The position numbers and the translations under genes were made by a program. Shown here in pieces: positions 30,064-39,653 of a DNA stretch of 64,000 nt. Within the stretch, counting starts at the first letter, position 1; every line of letters begins with the position of its first letter. This DNA is from Bifidobacterium breve. GTDB lineage: Bacteria; Actinomycetota; Actinomycetes; Nanopelagicales; Nanopelagicaceae. The notes beneath the pieces are model-generated. The model was not told where the DNA came from and did not search any database. It saw only the letters and a list, made by a program, of their open reading frames with translations. Location: the NCBI GenBank assembly GCA_945860275.1, contig CAMAPN010000001.1:1-64000 (forward strand), in the 5' to 3' direction.

Positions 30064-31792
30064 CGAGGGATTCGACTTTATGTTTGTGAAAAGCGGCTCC
30101 GAAAGTTGGCAATTTCCACTCTCCTGAGATGAATAATGGTCGCGCTTGGTGGTCAGATGCCCATCGCATGAGCATCTCTACCTCTTCAGGGGTCGCACGT
30201 GGGAATAGGGCAACGCTCTCCACTGGAAGCTGTGCAGCTAGGGTGAATGAATCCACCGCCGAGGCAATCTCGCGCACAGAGCTCACCGTTAAGGAACGCT
30301 CGAGCGCACCGCGACGAATGTGCGCAATCTCAATCTCGGAATTCTGATCGGAGAACTTAGCAACAATTAAATCTTCGAGAGCAGAGAAAGATTTGAGGTG
30401 TTCGCTCCGTGAAAATCCGCGCAAGTATGCCGTGAGTTGGTTTCGCACCTCGGCTGCTTCTTCAAAACGTTCTTCGCGCGAGAGTTGTGAAATTCTCTCA
30501 AAATGGTGCGTAACAACTTCGCCAGCTTGACTCGTGAGATGTCGGGATACCTGCAACGTTACTTCGTTGTAATTTTCTTCATTGGTTGCACCAATGCAGG
30601 GCGCCGAACATTTCTTAAGATCATAGAGAAGGCAGGCGCTGGCTTTTTTGATAGAGGCGGAGGTGATTCGAGGTGTGCATTGCCTAATAGTTGTGGCGCT
30701 ATGTAGCGCTTGACGAGCAAGGTCAGCATCGAAACGTCCACCAAAGGGGCCAATTACTTGGCTATCCAGGGAAATCTTCTCGTGTCCTTTTGAGACTGCC
30801 AGTCGGGGGAATTTCTCTTCAGTTAGCGAGAGCCAAAGAGTGCGCTCTTGAAATCGCGACCGACGGTTGTAGCGAGGGGAATGTACGCGAATTAGCCGCA
30901 GCTCACGCACCTGGGCATCAATCAACGTCGGTGTTGGTAAGGCCTCTATCCGTGCTGTTAAGGAAATCATTTCGCGCATGCGTGATCGCGTTTCGGAGGC
31001 AGAGAAGTAAGTAAGTACCCGTTTTCGAATGTTCTTTGAGATGCCTATGTACAACGGTTTATCGTCGCTATCGCGAAAAATGTAGAGCCCTATCGAGTTG
31101 GGAAGGTTATCAGCGAGTTTTCGCTTGCCTCGTTCGCTCTCGCTCAGTGGATGAGAAAAATTCTGCAACTCTTGAAGGGTTTCTACGCCAACATTGCCAA
31201 GCCGCTCCAGTAGGTGATGGAAGATGTGCACGGTTGCTCGGGCATCATCAAGAGCACGGTGGGTGGGTGGTTCTTCGAGACCAAAATATTGTGCAAGCGT
31301 TCCCAACTTCACATTTGGTGTTTCATCTTTAGCGAGTGTTTTTCGAGCAATCTTTACTGTATCGAGGACGCGAAAACTGGGCCACGAATAGGAGTAGCTT
31401 TCTGCGGCAGCTTTGAGGAATCCGATATCAAAAGGCGCGTTGTGTGCGATGAGAATTGTTTCATCCGAAGAACCGCAAAATTCCAAAAACCCTGGTAGCA
31501 CTTCGCTAAAGAGTGGGGCAGGTGCCACCATCGCATCAGTAATTCCGGTGAGCACCGTGATGAAGGGTGGAATGGGCGAACCAGGATTGACGAGCGTATG
31601 AAATTCACCGAGTACTTCACCACCTCGAATTTTCACCGCGCCAATCTCGGTGATCATGGCGCCTGCGTTAGGAGAGGTGCCGGTAGTTTCAAGATCTACT
31701 ACTACGAATGTGCCCAAGCGCAGCGGAAGGGGAATGTCATCGAGGGTAGGCGCAAGCGCGGAGGCGGGTACTGGCTTAGCGCTTGCTCTCAT
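30017..31792 (-). CDS. DEDDh (DnaQ-type) exonuclease fused to GIY-YIG/UvrC-like nuclease
   Basis: N-term VVDLETTGTSPNAGAMITEIGAV and HRALDDARATVHIF (DEDDh); central GLYIFRDSDDKPLYIGISKNIRKRVLTYF (GIY-YIG). Confidence 0.88.
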   Translation of the reverse strand: MRASAKPVPASALAPTLDDIPLPLRLGTFVVVDLETTGTSPNAGAMITEIGAVKIRGGEVLGEFHTLVNPGSPIPPFITVLTGITDAMVAPAPLFSEVLPGFLEFCGSSDETILIAHNAPFDIGFLKAAAESYSYSWPSFRVLDTVKIARKTLAKDETPNVKLGTLAQYFGLEEPPTHRALDDARATVHIFHHLLERLGNVGVETLQELQNFSHPLSESERGKRKLADNLPNSIGLYIFRDSDDKPLYIGISKNIRKRVLTYFSASETRSRMREMISLTARIEALPTPTLIDAQVRELRLIRVHSPRYNRRSRFQERTLWLSLTEEKFPRLAVSKGHEKISLDSQVIGPFGGRFDADLARQALHSATTIRQCTPRITSASIKKASACLLYDLKKCSAPCIGATNEENYNEVTLQVSRHLTSQAGEVVTHHFERISQLSREERFEEAAEVRNQLTAYLRGFSRSEHLKSFSALEDLIVAKFSDQNSEIEIAHIRRGALERSLTVSSVREIASAVDSFTLAAQLPVESVALFPRATPEEVEMLMRWASDHQARPLFISGEWKLPTFGAAFHKHKVESLAKPDENVQSNFPAAR

Positions 31793-31851
31793 GATGGGCT
31801 AAGCCTATGTTCTCACTCTGACATTTGGGCTGAAGCGAAAGGGGGAAGTAG

Positions 31852-32838
31852 ATGAACCAGGCGAGCGCTCCTGTTCGGTGGGGCTTCATAGGGGCAGGAA
31901 TGATTGCGAAGAAGGCGCTTTATCCGGCTATCAAAAATTCATCGTGGGGTGAAATCTATGCCGTCGCGGGTAAAGACGCTGAACGTGCAAAGGCGCTTTC
32001 ACCGAGCGGGCGGTTTTACACCGACTATCAGGAGTTAATTGACGATCCTAACGTTGAAGCAATCTACATTTCACTTCCCAATTCGCTCCATATTCCCTGG
32101 TCGATTAAAGCGATGCGTGCAGGCAAAGATGTGCTCTGCGAAAAACCACTGGCTATGAATGCAAGTGAAGTTCGCGAAGCCACTGCGGTCGCTAAGGAAA
32201 CGGGACGTTTATTTATGGAAGCTTCGTGGAATAGGTGGCATCCGCGAACAAAGAGATTGGCAGAGATAGTTCGCTCTGGAGAGATTGGAACAGTTGAACG
32301 TATCAAGACATGTTTTACCTACGATGGTTTGCCGGATGAGAACATCCGAGCTCTTCCAGAGTTAGGGGGAGGAGGTCTTTATGACCTCGGACCTTATTCA
32401 GTAGCAGCACCAATCTGGTTGATGAATTTTGCACCCACTGAAATCACGAAAGCTGAGGTCGCTTGGCATCACATGGGTAGCGATGAAACGGTCCGAGTGG
32501 AATTCACAATTGGTGGCGCGAAAGCTGAATCAATTACGTCGATGAACGTCCCTTCGACTCTCTATTTCGAAGTGTTTGGTAGCGATGGTGCAGTGGTGAT
32601 GGGAGGAAATGACGCTTTCAATTCTCATAATTCTCCGAGCACACTCGAGATTTACGGAAAAACTGGTAAGCGCGTGGAGAAATTCGACGCTTGTGATCCA
32701 TACCAATTAATGGCAGATGATTTCGCGAAGAAGGTACGTGGTCGAAGTGATTGCTGGATTATGTCTCTTGATGAATCTCTGGTGTTCGCCGAGTTTTTTG
32801 ATTCAGTTTTTTCACAATTAGCAAAGCCAAATAGATGA
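31852..32838 (+). CDS. Gfo/Idh/MocA family oxidoreductase
   Basis: WGFIGAGMIAKKALYPAIK, DVLCEKPLAMNASE, GGGGLYDLGPY. Confidence 0.92.
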   Translation: MNQASAPVRWGFIGAGMIAKKALYPAIKNSSWGEIYAVAGKDAERAKALSPSGRFYTDYQELIDDPNVEAIYISLPNSLHIPWSIKAMRAGKDVLCEKPLAMNASEVREATAVAKETGRLFMEASWNRWHPRTKRLAEIVRSGEIGTVERIKTCFTYDGLPDENIRALPELGGGGLYDLGPYSVAAPIWLMNFAPTEITKAEVAWHHMGSDETVRVEFTIGGAKAESITSMNVPSTLYFEVFGSDGAVVMGGNDAFNSHNSPSTLEIYGKTGKRVEKFDACDPYQLMADDFAKKVRGRSDCWIMSLDESLVFAEFFDSVFSQLAKPNR

Positions 32839-33695
32839 TTCATACCTTGCGTGATGGGCGAGCGCTCGACTACATCACCAATGAAGTAACGAGCGAAACT
32901 GCGATTCTCTTTCATCACGGCACGCCCGGAGAGTGCACCCTTTGGTCGAATTGGTTGGCAGAGATTTCTGATGTACAGGCAATAGCTGCGAGCAGACCTG
33001 GCTACGGCTTAAGTGATCGACGAAGAGCTCGCACGGTGGCCTTAGATCTGGAGGATCAAACGGAACTTATCGAGCATTTGGGGGTACGTAAGTTCATTTC
33101 CATCGGATGGTCAGGCGGTGGACCACATGCAATCAATATGACTCGACATCTAGCATGTGCAGGTGCAATCACTCTGGCTGGCGTGGGTGAATGGGGCCAT
33201 GACGATCTTGATTTCTTAGCGGGAATGGGGCCAGAGAATCACGAAGAGTTTGGCGCTGCATTAGCTGGAGAGAGCGCTATCGAAAGTTGGATGGCGATAA
33301 ATGCTCCTGGTTTTGCCGCTGTTACCGGCGCTGAATTGATTGCCGCTTTTGGCGGTCTCATCGGGGAAGCAGATAAAAGAGCCCTCACGCCCGAGGTAGC
33401 TGAGCATGATGCGGCCTCTTATCGACGCGCGTTACAAGAAGGTTTTTATGGTTGGCTCGATGATGATTTAGCGTTCGTGCAGAAATTTGGATTCTCGTTA
33501 AGCCAGATATCTAAGCCGGTTTTAGTCTGGCAGGGTGATGATGATTTCATGGTTCCACGGGCGCACAGTGAGTGGTTGGCTAGAAATATTCCCACCGCAC
33601 AACTTAACTTCGTGCCTGGTCACGGACATATCTCTCTTGTCGAACAATATAGAGGAGAGATTCTCAACCAAGCCCGCAAACTTCTTGAGAATTAA
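32835..33695 (+). CDS. Alpha/beta hydrolase
   Basis: FHHGTPGECTLW oxyanion region, IGWSGGGPHA nucleophile elbow, VPGHGHISLVEQ. Confidence 0.88.
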   Translation: MIHTLRDGRALDYITNEVTSETAILFHHGTPGECTLWSNWLAEISDVQAIAASRPGYGLSDRRRARTVALDLEDQTELIEHLGVRKFISIGWSGGGPHAINMTRHLACAGAITLAGVGEWGHDDLDFLAGMGPENHEEFGAALAGESAIESWMAINAPGFAAVTGAELIAAFGGLIGEADKRALTPEVAEHDAASYRRALQEGFYGWLDDDLAFVQKFGFSLSQISKPVLVWQGDDDFMVPRAHSEWLARNIPTAQLNFVPGHGHISLVEQYRGEILNQARKLLEN

Positions 33696-34465
33696 CTCTC
33701 AGATCGAGGTTTGATGATGATTTCCTCTGGAGCAAGGCGATGGGCGCCAAACTTATTAACGTGTGAATCTTTTGGGTAGCCAATCGCGAGCCCGGTGAGA
33801 ATCCGATAATCCTTCGGGACATCAAACTCACCTCGAATGACATCATCCCAAATCACAACAGCGCCTTGAAGGCATGTGCCTAGTCCGCGAGCGTGCGCTG
33901 AAAGGATCAAATTCTGCAACATAAGTCCGGCATCATTAGCCGCAAAAATATGAAGGCTTTTATGAATGTAAATGATTAGTTCTGCGGGAGCATTGAAGAA
34001 CTCGTAGTTCTTTGCCCATTGCGCATCGCGGGCTTTTCGGTCGCCGCGCTGCACGCCAATCCATTCGTACAACTCTCTACCTACTCGTTCCGCACGAGGC
34101 TTTAACTCAGGGACGTACGCTCTAGCCAAAAGGCGATTGCTTGTAGGTAGTCCTGCACCCTTGAGAAGCTTTTTCACTTTAATAAACAAGTTGCCATTTC
34201 TGAAGGTGGAAAGTTTCGACCATCGAGCGAGAAATTCACTACTGATTCGCTCTTTTACATCACCAGTGGCGATGCAGATCTTAAAGGGCCTGGTATTTGA
34301 CCAGCTTGGCGCAGTCAGTGCATCTGCAATCAAACTTTCAATCAATTCATGAGGTATCGGAGTCGGAGCGAAATCTCGAGTGCTTCTGCGCGTTGCCAGG
34401 AATTCAGAGAAATCGCCAGCTATCGTTTCGGCGCGATCATGCTTCTGCCATTTACTTGCGGACAT
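33692..34465 (-). CDS. Nitroreductase family protein
   Basis: FLATRRSTRDFAPTPIPHELIESLIADALTAPSWSNTRPFKI; ATG 34465. Confidence 0.9.
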   Translation of the reverse strand: MSASKWQKHDRAETIAGDFSEFLATRRSTRDFAPTPIPHELIESLIADALTAPSWSNTRPFKICIATGDVKERISSEFLARWSKLSTFRNGNLFIKVKKLLKGAGLPTSNRLLARAYVPELKPRAERVGRELYEWIGVQRGDRKARDAQWAKNYEFFNAPAELIIYIHKSLHIFAANDAGLMLQNLILSAHARGLGTCLQGAVVIWDDVIRGEFDVPKDYRILTGLAIGYPKDSHVNKFGAHRLAPEEIIIKPRSES

Positions 34466-34565
34466 ATTCAATTCCCGTCGACATTTTACGTAGAGTAAAA
34501 ACCTTTTGGTTAGACCACGCCATATGTTCAAGGCTCGTAGTGATCGTAATCATGCTAAGAGGTTA

Positions 34566-34594
34566 CTTCATGAATGGTAGAAAGATTCATGAAG
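34566..34594. repeat. Inverted repeat CTTCATGAAT-N9-ATTCATGAAG
   Basis: Perfect 10-bp arms, each containing palindrome TTCATGAA, downstream of the tRNA cluster. Confidence 0.9.
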
Positions 34595-34605
34595 TCGTGA
34601 TGTTC

Positions 34606-34680
34606 TGGTGGACGATACTGGGATCGAACCAGTGACCCCTTCCATGTCAAGGAAGTGCGCTACCGCTGCGCCAATCGTCC
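34606..34680 (-). tRNA. tRNA-Val (GAC), CCA encoded
   Basis: Cloverleaf: GGACGAT acceptor, CTTCC-TTGACAT-GGAAG anticodon arm, T-arm CTGGTTCGATCCCAG, terminal CCA. Confidence 0.95.
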
Positions 34681-34717
34681 AGGTATTCAGTTTTAAAACT
34701 ATGGTGTTCAAGCGTTG

Positions 34718-34788
34718 AGGTGGGAACGGGATTTGAACCCGTGTAGCAGGATTTGCAGTCCTGAGCCTCGCCTCTCGGCCATCCCACC
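34718..34788 (-). tRNA. tRNA-Cys (GCA)
   Basis: GGTGGGA acceptor, anticodon loop CTGCAAA, ACGGGTTCAAATCCCGT T-arm, U discriminator; CCA not encoded. Confidence 0.95.
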
Positions 34789-34820
34789 AAAGGTGTCCAC
34801 CCACTGGTAAAACACACTCG

Positions 34821-34893
34821 AGCGGATGACGGGACTCGAACCCGCGACATTCACCTTGGCAAGGTGATGCGCTACCAACTGCGCTACATCCGC
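34821..34893 (-). tRNA. tRNA-Gly (GCC)
   Basis: GCGGATG acceptor, TCACC-TTGCCAA-GGTGA anticodon arm, CGGGTTCGAGTCCCG T-arm; CCA not encoded. Confidence 0.95.
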
Positions 34894-34977
34894 ATTTCTG
34901 CAGGGCGAAATCTACCGCAGGGGTAGGGGGTAGGGCGAACCCGTCATGAAGCAGGGGGCTGGGCTACGGTGGGAAGC

Positions 34978-35994
34978 ATGGAATCGGGTTTCTATCGTGC
35001 GGGGGTATGGGCTCGCGACTTGGTCGAGATTTCCGAGGATCCCGCTGTATTAAGCGATGGAAATTTCTGGGCGGTACTTGTTACCTACGAGGGCAAGCGG
35101 ACCTTTGCGCGTTTTGCTGATGTGCGCGTGGGAGCGCAAGAGAGTTTTTTCAAATATGCCATCGACTCAGAGTGGTCGACACAAGATGGGAACTGGACGA
35201 GCTCACTGTCGCAGCCGCAGTACCAAACGGCAGTGCAAGAAGTCCGCGAATCGATCGCTTTGGGGGAGGTCTATCAAATCAATCTATGTCGAATTCTCTC
35301 GGCGCAAACATCGAATAAGAGCTTAGTTGCACTTCTGCCAAAACTTGCCGCGCACAATCCCGCCCCCTTCCTGACATCGATGGAGTTGCCAGGAATCTCC
35401 ATCGCCTCTGCCTCACCCGAACTCTTGTTACGTCGAGAGGGAAATCGAATTACCTCCAGCCCAATTAAAGGCACTGCGCAGAATCGTGATGGATTTCTTG
35501 AAAAAGATCGCGCAGAGAATGTGATGATTGTGGATTTGGTGCGACATGATTTCGGTTCAATTTGTGAAACCGGCAGCATCCACACTCCGCGCCTACTTGC
35601 CGTTGAAGAACATCCGGGATTGGCACATCTTGTCTCGGATGTGCAGGGGGATTTGAAGCCAAACCTTTCGTGGGATGCGATATTCACATCAATGCTCCCC
35701 GCAGGATCAATTAGCGGCGCACCGAAATCTGCGGCGCGTGCATTAATAGCCCGGTTAGAGCACGTGGCGCGTGGTCCGTACTGTGGAGCAATCGGCTGGG
35801 TACAAGGCGATCAAGCCGAGCTTGCCGTTGGGATTCGAACTTTTTGGATAGATCACACTCAATCGGAGTCGTTTCTTAAATTCGGCACTGGCGCAGGAAT
35901 CACGTGGGGATCAGAACCAGAGTTGGAGTGGGCAGAGACGGAATTAAAGGCCACTCGTTTACTATCAATTGTCGGCGACAAGGGAAACTCATGA
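34978..35994 (+). CDS. pabB: Chorismate-binding protein / aminodeoxychorismate synthase component I
   Basis: GEVYQINLCRIL, ITSSPIKGTAQNRDG, ENVMIVDLVRHDFG, GSISGAPKSAA; followed by pabC-like gene with ATGA overlap. Confidence 0.9.
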   Translation: MESGFYRAGVWARDLVEISEDPAVLSDGNFWAVLVTYEGKRTFARFADVRVGAQESFFKYAIDSEWSTQDGNWTSSLSQPQYQTAVQEVRESIALGEVYQINLCRILSAQTSNKSLVALLPKLAAHNPAPFLTSMELPGISIASASPELLLRREGNRITSSPIKGTAQNRDGFLEKDRAENVMIVDLVRHDFGSICETGSIHTPRLLAVEEHPGLAHLVSDVQGDLKPNLSWDAIFTSMLPAGSISGAPKSAARALIARLEHVARGPYCGAIGWVQGDQAELAVGIRTFWIDHTQSESFLKFGTGAGITWGSEPELEWAETELKATRLLSIVGDKGNS

Positions 35995-36779
35995 TGATCT
36001 GGCTTAATGATCGATTGGTCCACGAAGGCTCGAGCGAAGCAACCCTTCCGCTCAACGATCGCTCCTTTCTGCTTGGCGAAGGAGTTTTTGAAACAATTCT
36101 TACTCTCGGGGCGAAACCGGTAGCCCTTGATCGCCATATTGCTCGGTTACGTCATGGCGCACAATCACTTGGATTCAGTTGTCCATCTAATGATGCAATA
36201 GCAGAAGCCGTGACCTCCCTATTGCAGAGCACATCAGATATCAATGTGGGGCGAATGCGAATCACCCTCTCTGCTTCTTCCACATTTCTTATCACCCACC
36301 AGGGGTATACGGAATGGAGCGAGCCCGCTGGTCTGGTTACCTACCCCTTCCCGTTCAACGCGAAGTCACCTTTGCAAAAAATAAAATCGACCTCGTATGG
36401 CGAGTACCTGCATGCCTTTCGCTACGCAAAAGAGCGAAAGGCCGATGATGCGTTGCTCTTTAACACTCAAGACCTGGTGATGGAGGCAAGTACAGCCAAC
36501 GTCATCGCGCTCATCGGTGGGAGATGGGTAACGCCCCCACTTTCTGCGGGGCCATTGCCTGGAATCACCCGTGAGCTGCTTATTGAGTGGGGCTTGCTCA
36601 CAGAGCGTGAACTTCTCTTCGAAGAGCTGCAGCGATGTGAATCGGTTGCGCTCATCTCAAGCTTGCGAAGCATCCAGCCGGTCTCCGAGATAAATGGCAG
36701 GAAATACAAGAGCTCAGGGAAAATTGAAGAATTAGCCACTTCATATAAAGGCGCTCTCGCGGGTAACCTTAACCCGTGA
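35991..36779 (+). CDS. pabC: Class IV aminotransferase (aminodeoxychorismate lyase-like)
   Basis: LGEGVFETILTLGAKPVALDRHIARLRHGAQSLG, EASTANVIALIGGRWVTPPLSAGPLPGITRELL; ATG 35991. Confidence 0.85.
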   Translation: MMIWLNDRLVHEGSSEATLPLNDRSFLLGEGVFETILTLGAKPVALDRHIARLRHGAQSLGFSCPSNDAIAEAVTSLLQSTSDINVGRMRITLSASSTFLITHQGYTEWSEPAGLVTYPFPFNAKSPLQKIKSTSYGEYLHAFRYAKERKADDALLFNTQDLVMEASTANVIALIGGRWVTPPLSAGPLPGITRELLIEWGLLTERELLFEELQRCESVALISSLRSIQPVSEINGRKYKSSGKIEELATSYKGALAGNLNP

Positions 36780-37114
36780 TTAAAAAGTTCCGCGCTCGAG
36801 CAAAAACCACGCCTGCAGGCGAGTTGGCTTGGCGGATTGGTGTTGCGGTCCTTGGTGGAACTATCACTGTGCTTGGCGCAATCTTTTTGATTACTCCAGG
36901 GCCAGGCTGGCTGATCATCTTTGCAGGACTGGGCATCCTCGCCTCGGAATTTGCATGGGCTGATCGAGCGTTAATCAAAACCAAAATGCTCGCCATAAAG
37001 GCAGCGCAAAAAGCGCTTCCGCCGGGCAAGAGACGGCTATATATAGGTATCGCAATAGTGATTGTGGTAGCGATAGTTCTCGCTCTCTTCGCGATACGAC
37101 GTAATTTCGCGTAA
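36776..37114 (+). CDS. TIGR02611/PGPGW-type small membrane protein
   Basis: ITPGPGWLIIFAGLGILASEFAWA motif. Confidence 0.8.
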   Translation: MIKKFRARAKTTPAGELAWRIGVAVLGGTITVLGAIFLITPGPGWLIIFAGLGILASEFAWADRALIKTKMLAIKAAQKALPPGKRRLYIGIAIVIVVAIVLALFAIRRNFA

Positions 37115-37156
37115 GGCACCCTCAAGAACGCGCGAGTGCGCGCTAGGCTTAGATTT

Positions 37157-39145
37157 ATGGCCGAGCTGACAATCACTCTTGATGGCGCGCGCACTATCGT
37201 GCAGATCGAGAAGTACACCGGCGAACTTTTCAAAGACCGCCCTGAGGTCATTGCGCTACGCGTCAATGGCGAACTGCGTGATTTGAATACCGTTCTCAGC
37301 GAAGGCACCATTGTTGAAACGGTGACGGTTTCCTCGCCCGATGGCTTGTCAATTCTTAGACATTCCAGTGCACACGTGCTCGCCCAAGCGGTCCAAAATC
37401 TTTTTCCTGGAACGCGACTGGGTATTGGCCCGCCAATCAAAGACGGCTTTTACTACGACTTCGATTCCGCGCGCCCATTTACTCCAGAAGATCTCGCCTC
37501 CCTTGAAAAAGAGATGTCAAAGATCATCAAAGGAAATCAGCGCTTTCGACGAAGGGTTGTCTCGGAGCAAGAAGCTCTCGCTGAACTATCTGCTGAGCCT
37601 TTTAAATGTGAATTGATTGCAATTAAGTCTGATGCATCCGATGAATCGTCAGTTGAGGTTGGCGCAGGGGAGCTAACAATTTACGACAATTTGAATCGCG
37701 ATGGAGAGATAGCCTGGAAGGATTTATGTAGAGGACCGCATCTTCCTACCACCAAATTGATTCCAGCTGTAAAGCTGATGCGTTCATCAGGAGCCTATTG
37801 GAGAGGTTCTGAGAAGAATCCAATGCTGCAACGTATTTATGGCACTGCTTGGCCAAGCCAAGAGGAACTTGATCAGTATTTACTATTTCTTGAAGAGGCC
37901 GAGAAGCGCGATCATCGCAGGCTAGGAGTGGAGCTGGATCTCTTCTCATTCCCAGAAGAGATTGGTTCCGGTCTAGCAGTGTTTCACCCTAAAGGTGGAA
38001 TCATTCGCCGAGCGATGGAAGATTATTCGCGGAAACGTCACGAAGAAGAGAATTATCAATTCGTTTACTCACCGCACCTGACCAAGGCGGCGCTATTTGA
38101 AACCTCTGGCCACTTGGAGTGGTATGCCGAGGGAATGTATCCACCAATGATTCTTGACGAAGAACGAAATAGCGATGGCACCATTAAGCGAGCAGGCGCG
38201 TCGTACTACATGAAGCCAATGAATTGCCCCTTCCATAATCTGATCTATCGATCAAGCGGTAGGTCTTATCGTGAACTGCCACTGCGTCTTTTTGAATTCG
38301 GAACGGTTTACCGTTACGAGAAATCAGGAGTGATCCAAGGCCTCACTCGCGCTCGAGGATTTACGCAAGATGATGCGCACATCTATTGCACTCCAGACCA
38401 AATGCCAAGTGAATTAGATAGTTTGCTTACTTTTGTTCTTAATCTATTGAGGGACTACGGGCTCGCCGATTTCTATCTCGAGCTGTCTACGCGCAATGAC
38501 GAAAAATTTGTTGGCAATGATCAAGATTGGTCTGTTGCAACTCAGGCGCTCCGCGAAGCTGCAGAACGTCAGAACCTGGAACTCGTTCTTGACGAAGGAG
38601 GAGCAGCGTTCTACGGGCCGAAAATTTCAGTGCAAGCAAAAGATGCGATTGGTAGAACTTGGCAGATGTCGACGATCCAGGTTGATTTCCAATTGCCAAA
38701 TCGCTTTGATCTCGAATATGTCGCTCCAGATGGATCACGCGCCCGACCGGTCATGATTCATCGAGCCCTCTTTGGCTCCATAGAACGGTTCTTCGGCGTG
38801 CTCACCGAGCACTACGCCGGAGCCTTCCCTCCTTGGTTAGCTCCAGTCCAAGTGCGTGCGATACCAGTGGCTGAGGCTTTCCTGCCCTACCTTGAAGAGA
38901 TTGCATCGACAATGCGGCGTGCTGGAATTCGAATCGAAGTAGATAGAAGTGATGATCGCATGCAGAAGAAGATCCGCAATGCTCAAATAGAGAAGATCCC
39001 ATTCATGGTAATTGCAGGAGAAGTAGACCAGCAAGCAGGGGCCATTTCAATTCGCTATCGAAACGGCGAGCAGAAAAACGGAATTCCGATTGCAGATGCG
39101 ATTGCGGAAATTCAAAGCGCAATCGCTTCTCGAATTCAGGTTTGA
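37157..39145 (+). CDS. thrS: Threonyl-tRNA synthetase
   Basis: TGS domain, [48 protein letters not shown]-terminal anticodon domain; ATG 37157. Confidence 0.97.
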   Translation: MAELTITLDGARTIVQIEKYTGELFKDRPEVIALRVNGELRDLNTVLSEGTIVETVTVSSPDGLSILRHSSAHVLAQAVQNLFPGTRLGIGPPIKDGFYYDFDSARPFTPEDLASLEKEMSKIIKGNQRFRRRVVSEQEALAELSAEPFKCELIAIKSDASDESSVEVGAGELTIYDNLNRDGEIAWKDLCRGPHLPTTKLIPAVKLMRSSGAYWRGSEKNPMLQRIYGTAWPSQEELDQYLLFLEEAEKRDHRRLGVELDLFSFPEEIGSGLAVFHPKGGIIRRAMEDYSRKRHEEENYQFVYSPHLTKAALFETSGHLEWYAEGMYPPMILDEERNSDGTIKRAGASYYMKPMNCPFHNLIYRSSGRSYRELPLRLFEFGTVYRYEKSGVIQGLTRARGFTQDDAHIYCTPDQMPSELDSLLTFVLNLLRDYGLADFYLELSTRNDEKFVGNDQDWSVATQALREAAERQNLELVLDEGGAAFYGPKISVQAKDAIGRTWQMSTIQVDFQLPNRFDLEYVAPDGSRARPVMIHRALFGSIERFFGVLTEHYAGAFPPWLAPVQVRAIPVAEAFLPYLEEIASTMRRAGIRIEVDRSDDRMQKKIRNAQIEKIPFMVIAGEVDQQAGAISIRYRNGEQKNGIPIADAIAEIQSAIASRIQV

Positions 39146-39146
39146 G

Positions 39147-39650
39147 ATGGGTGATGCGCACGATAAGTGGGAGCGCATTTGGACCCCATTTCGTAAAGAA
39201 TATATAGACAAGCTCAGTAACGGGGATTACGAGTGTCCGTTCTGTCACATCCCAAGCCTTTCCGACTCAGAATCCTTCATCCTTGCTCGAGGAAAGTTTT
39301 CCTATGCTGTGCTCAATAGGTATCCATACAACCCAGGTCATATTTTAATCTGCACCTATCGTCACGTTGGTGAGTACCTTCAACTTACCGATCTGGAAAC
39401 CGAGGAAATTTCATCCCTCACGAAAGCGAGCATGCTCGCCTTGCGCGGTGTGAACGCTGAGGTAAATTTCAATGTGGGTATGAATCAAGGGCGAATTGCA
39501 GGTGCTGGGCTTCCAGATCATTTTCATCAGCATGTAGTACCACGGTGGCGCGGGGATTCGAATTTCATGCCAGTAATAGGCGGTACGAAAGTTCTCTCAC
39601 AAATGCTTCATGAGACGCATATCATTTTAAGCGAACTCTGGCCGCAGTAG
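39147..39650 (+). CDS. HIT-family protein
   Basis: YPYNPGHILICTYRHVGEY ... DHFHQHVVPRWRGD (HxHxH). Confidence 0.93.
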   Translation: MGDAHDKWERIWTPFRKEYIDKLSNGDYECPFCHIPSLSDSESFILARGKFSYAVLNRYPYNPGHILICTYRHVGEYLQLTDLETEEISSLTKASMLALRGVNAEVNFNVGMNQGRIAGAGLPDHFHQHVVPRWRGDSNFMPVIGGTKVLSQMLHETHIILSELWPQ

Positions 39651-39653
39651 GGA

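Noticed and set aside
31036-31498. GIY-YIG domain as a possible homing endonuclease or mobile element
   Set aside because: The domain is part of a larger UvrC-like exonuclease fusion on the minus strand; no intron, intein or mobile context.
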